Below, piece by piece: positions 4,757 to 5,600 of a DNA stretch of 5,600 nucleotides. Within the stretch, counting starts at the first letter, position 1. The number at the start of each line of letters is the position of its first letter. Made by a program: the position numbers and the translations under genes. This DNA is from an uncultured Oscillospiraceae bacterium (GTDB lineage: Bacteria; Bacillota; Clostridia; Oscillospirales; Oscillospiraceae): assembly GCA_900757415.1 (NCBI GenBank), contig CAAENU010000124.1, forward strand, positions 1-5,600, in the 5' to 3' direction. The notes below the pieces were generated by a model. The model was not told the origin of the DNA, made no database searches, and saw nothing but the letters and a program-made list of their open reading frames with translations.

Positions 4757-5598
4757 TTTTGGAGGCGGCAGCCGATGTTCGCGTACGAGTTGGACGCGCT
4801 GCTGTAGCTCACGCAGAACAGCCCGAGGTTCCCGTACTGGCCATAGTCACCGCCGAAGCGCAGACACGGGCTGGAAGCATTGAAGCTCCAGTAATCCGCC
4901 GAATACGTCGTCTCACTCCCGCCCGATGCCGTGGGATAGATAACCCATTCCAGCCCGGCCACCGTTGCCACGGTAAAGGCGCTGGGCCATCCGCTCGACG
5001 GAACGCCCACGGCGGTGCCGCCGCTGTTGTCGCTGAAACTGCTGGGCGTGTTGATGATGTTCAGGCCGTTGCTGTTGTAGTAGCAGCCGTCGCCCCAGTC
5101 ATACACGTTGTCCCACAGGCCCTCGATGTAGCGATACTGCGTACCGAGGCCATAGCTGTCCCGGCTCGCAAGCGTCGTTCCGGTGTGATAGGGCATACTG
5201 TCCGTATAGCCCATATTCTCCGTTGCGCTGTTGTTGCCGCAGCCCTTGCCGATGGTTTTCTGGCTGTTCCAGTCCGCGAACTCCACAAGGTACAGCATCC
5301 AGATCGTCATACGCATCTGAATGTCGCTCTGCCAGATGTTGCTCCCCAGATTGTGGATGCCCGTGCGGGCCGCGCTGCGTGTGATATTCGCTTTCGGCTT
5401 TGCACCGGACTGGCTCTTGTAGTTGTTGGTGTTGCAGTGATAGCGGCCAATGTACACAATGTCCCGCTCTCCCTTGCCGTCCCCTCGGTCGGCGTGGGCG
5501 GGGGAGACGTGAAAGCCCTCTGTTTCCTTATCCGCGATCTGGAGTTTCAGGCTGTTTCCGCTCTTTGTCCACTTGTACCAAAACTTCGGGATAGCCAC
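4747..5598 (-). CDS. DGR variable protein, C-type lectin/FGE-fold, C-terminal part (5' end outside the window)
   Basis: At least 283 residues are readable from a GTG at 5598, 2 bases from the edge, where no ribosome binding site can be assessed. The sequence is already domain-like there (AIPKFWYKW), so the real start is probably outside the window. Numbering from 5598, motifs of the FGE/C-type-lectin fold of DGR targets are visible: GERDIVYIGRYHC (43-55), WMLYLVEFADWNSQ (100-113), GLWDNVYDWGDG (160-171, like the GN.WEW motif of formylglycine-generating-enzyme proteins), and a C-terminal block ending NIGCR (274-278). Residues 233-278 are encoded by the VR; the final five (LQKLP) follow the homology end. 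The variable surface would bind a host or environmental ligand, most likely from the virion tail tip. There is no signal peptide in view. Being upstream of TR and RT on the same strand is the standard DGR target layout. Confidence 0.9.
   Translation of the reverse strand: MAIPKFWYKWTKSGNSLKLQIADKETEGFHVSPAHADRGDGKGERDIVYIGRYHCNTNNYKSQSGAKPKANITRSAARTGIHNLGSNIWQSDIQMRMTIWMLYLVEFADWNSQKTIGKGCGNNSATENMGYTDSMPYHTGTTLASRDSYGLGTQYRYIEGLWDNVYDWGDGCYYNSNGLNIINTPSSFSDNSGGTAVGVPSSGWPSAFTVATVAGLEWVIYPTASGGSETTYSADYWSFNASSPCLRFGGDYGQYGNLGLFCVSYSSASNSYANIGCRLQKLP
4761..4785 (-). promoter_or_regulatory. Probable initiation of mutagenic homology (IMH) at the VR 3' end
   Basis: Sense-strand VR bases 4784-4765 are identical to TR (4483-4464) after the last substitution at 4785. 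A single non-adenine mismatch then occurs (4764 in VR, 4463 in TR; C versus G on the sense strand), followed by three matching bases. In known DGRs a short segment at the VR 3' end marks where cDNA integrates and differs slightly from its TR counterpart (IMH*), which makes transfer one-way. The mismatch and the adjoining hairpin fit that; exact boundaries are inferred. Confidence 0.65.
4765..4903 (-). repeat. DGR variable repeat (VR)
   Basis: The recipient copy of TR (4464-4602), forming codons for residues 233-278 of the variable protein. Relative to TR it has 12 residue changes: N236Y, N238S, N243S, H247R, N251D, N253G, N255Y, H258L, Y262C, N264S, N266S and N272Y (TR residue first). N253G needs two substitutions. 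Framework residues with no adenine, such as Trp, Phe, Gly, Pro, Leu and Cys, are unchanged. The last ~20 bases before the 3' end (ANIGCR codons) are identical to TR, as expected for the initiation-of-mutagenic-homology segment. Confidence 0.96.
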
Positions 5599-5600
5599 CA

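Noticed and set aside
4738..4760. Plus-strand intrinsic terminator (GC stem followed by TTTTT)
   Set aside because: No plus-strand gene leads into it. On the transcribed minus strand the T-run becomes an A-run before the stem. Its place at the VR end fits the DGR target stem-loop better.
4912..5598. A second VR or additional TR copy within the window
   Set aside because: I looked for further copies of the TR core in the rest of the variable gene and in the tail and lysis genes and saw none beyond the single VR. Additional VRs could exist outside the window.

Overview
The window is a compact, GC-rich stretch in which every supportable gene lies on the minus strand. The genes have strong AGGAGG-type ribosome binding sites and are packed tightly or overlap. 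This, together with the phage lysis genes, points to a phage or prophage of a low-GC-lineage Gram-positive (Firmicutes), most likely a gut clostridium of the Oscillospiraceae kind. The host assignment is inference from style, not from a marker gene. Read in the direction of transcription (high to low coordinates), the window runs from the end of the tail/host-recognition region into the lysis cassette.

The right half (about 3181-5598) is a diversity-generating retroelement (DGR). It holds: (i) the C-terminal part of a C-type-lectin/FGE-fold variable protein, whose last ~46 codons carry the variable repeat VR (4765-4903); (ii) a ~160-base spacer with four consecutive inverted repeats; (iii) the template repeat TR (4464-4602); (iv) a structured TR-RT spacer; and (v) a DGR-type reverse transcriptase (3181-4284). 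Aligned without gaps over 139 bases, TR and VR differ at 13 positions. All 13 fall on adenines of the TR sense strand (9 A->G, 4 A->T) and they change 12 amino acids. This is the signature of adenine-specific mutagenic retrohoming. The RT carries the DGR-type IGxxxSQ motif but has YMDN instead of YxDD in its catalytic palm motif. No avd-like accessory gene is visible.

The left half is a run of phage genes. First is a 214-residue protein with two chitin-binding-like (CBM5/12-type) modules, overlapping the RT end by 40 bases. It is followed by a 60-residue acidic helical protein (GTGA overlap), two small membrane proteins, a 502-residue two-catalytic-domain endolysin (phage lysozyme plus CHAP, with C-terminal SH3-like repeats), and the start of an LLH-type holin that runs off the left edge.

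Working together, the DGR would diversify the tip of a virion protein that binds a host surface ligand. The CBM-like protein is a plausible companion tail or fibre component, and the downstream genes release progeny. The whole set looks like one minus-strand transcription unit; I found no convincing promoter or minus-strand intrinsic terminator inside the window.
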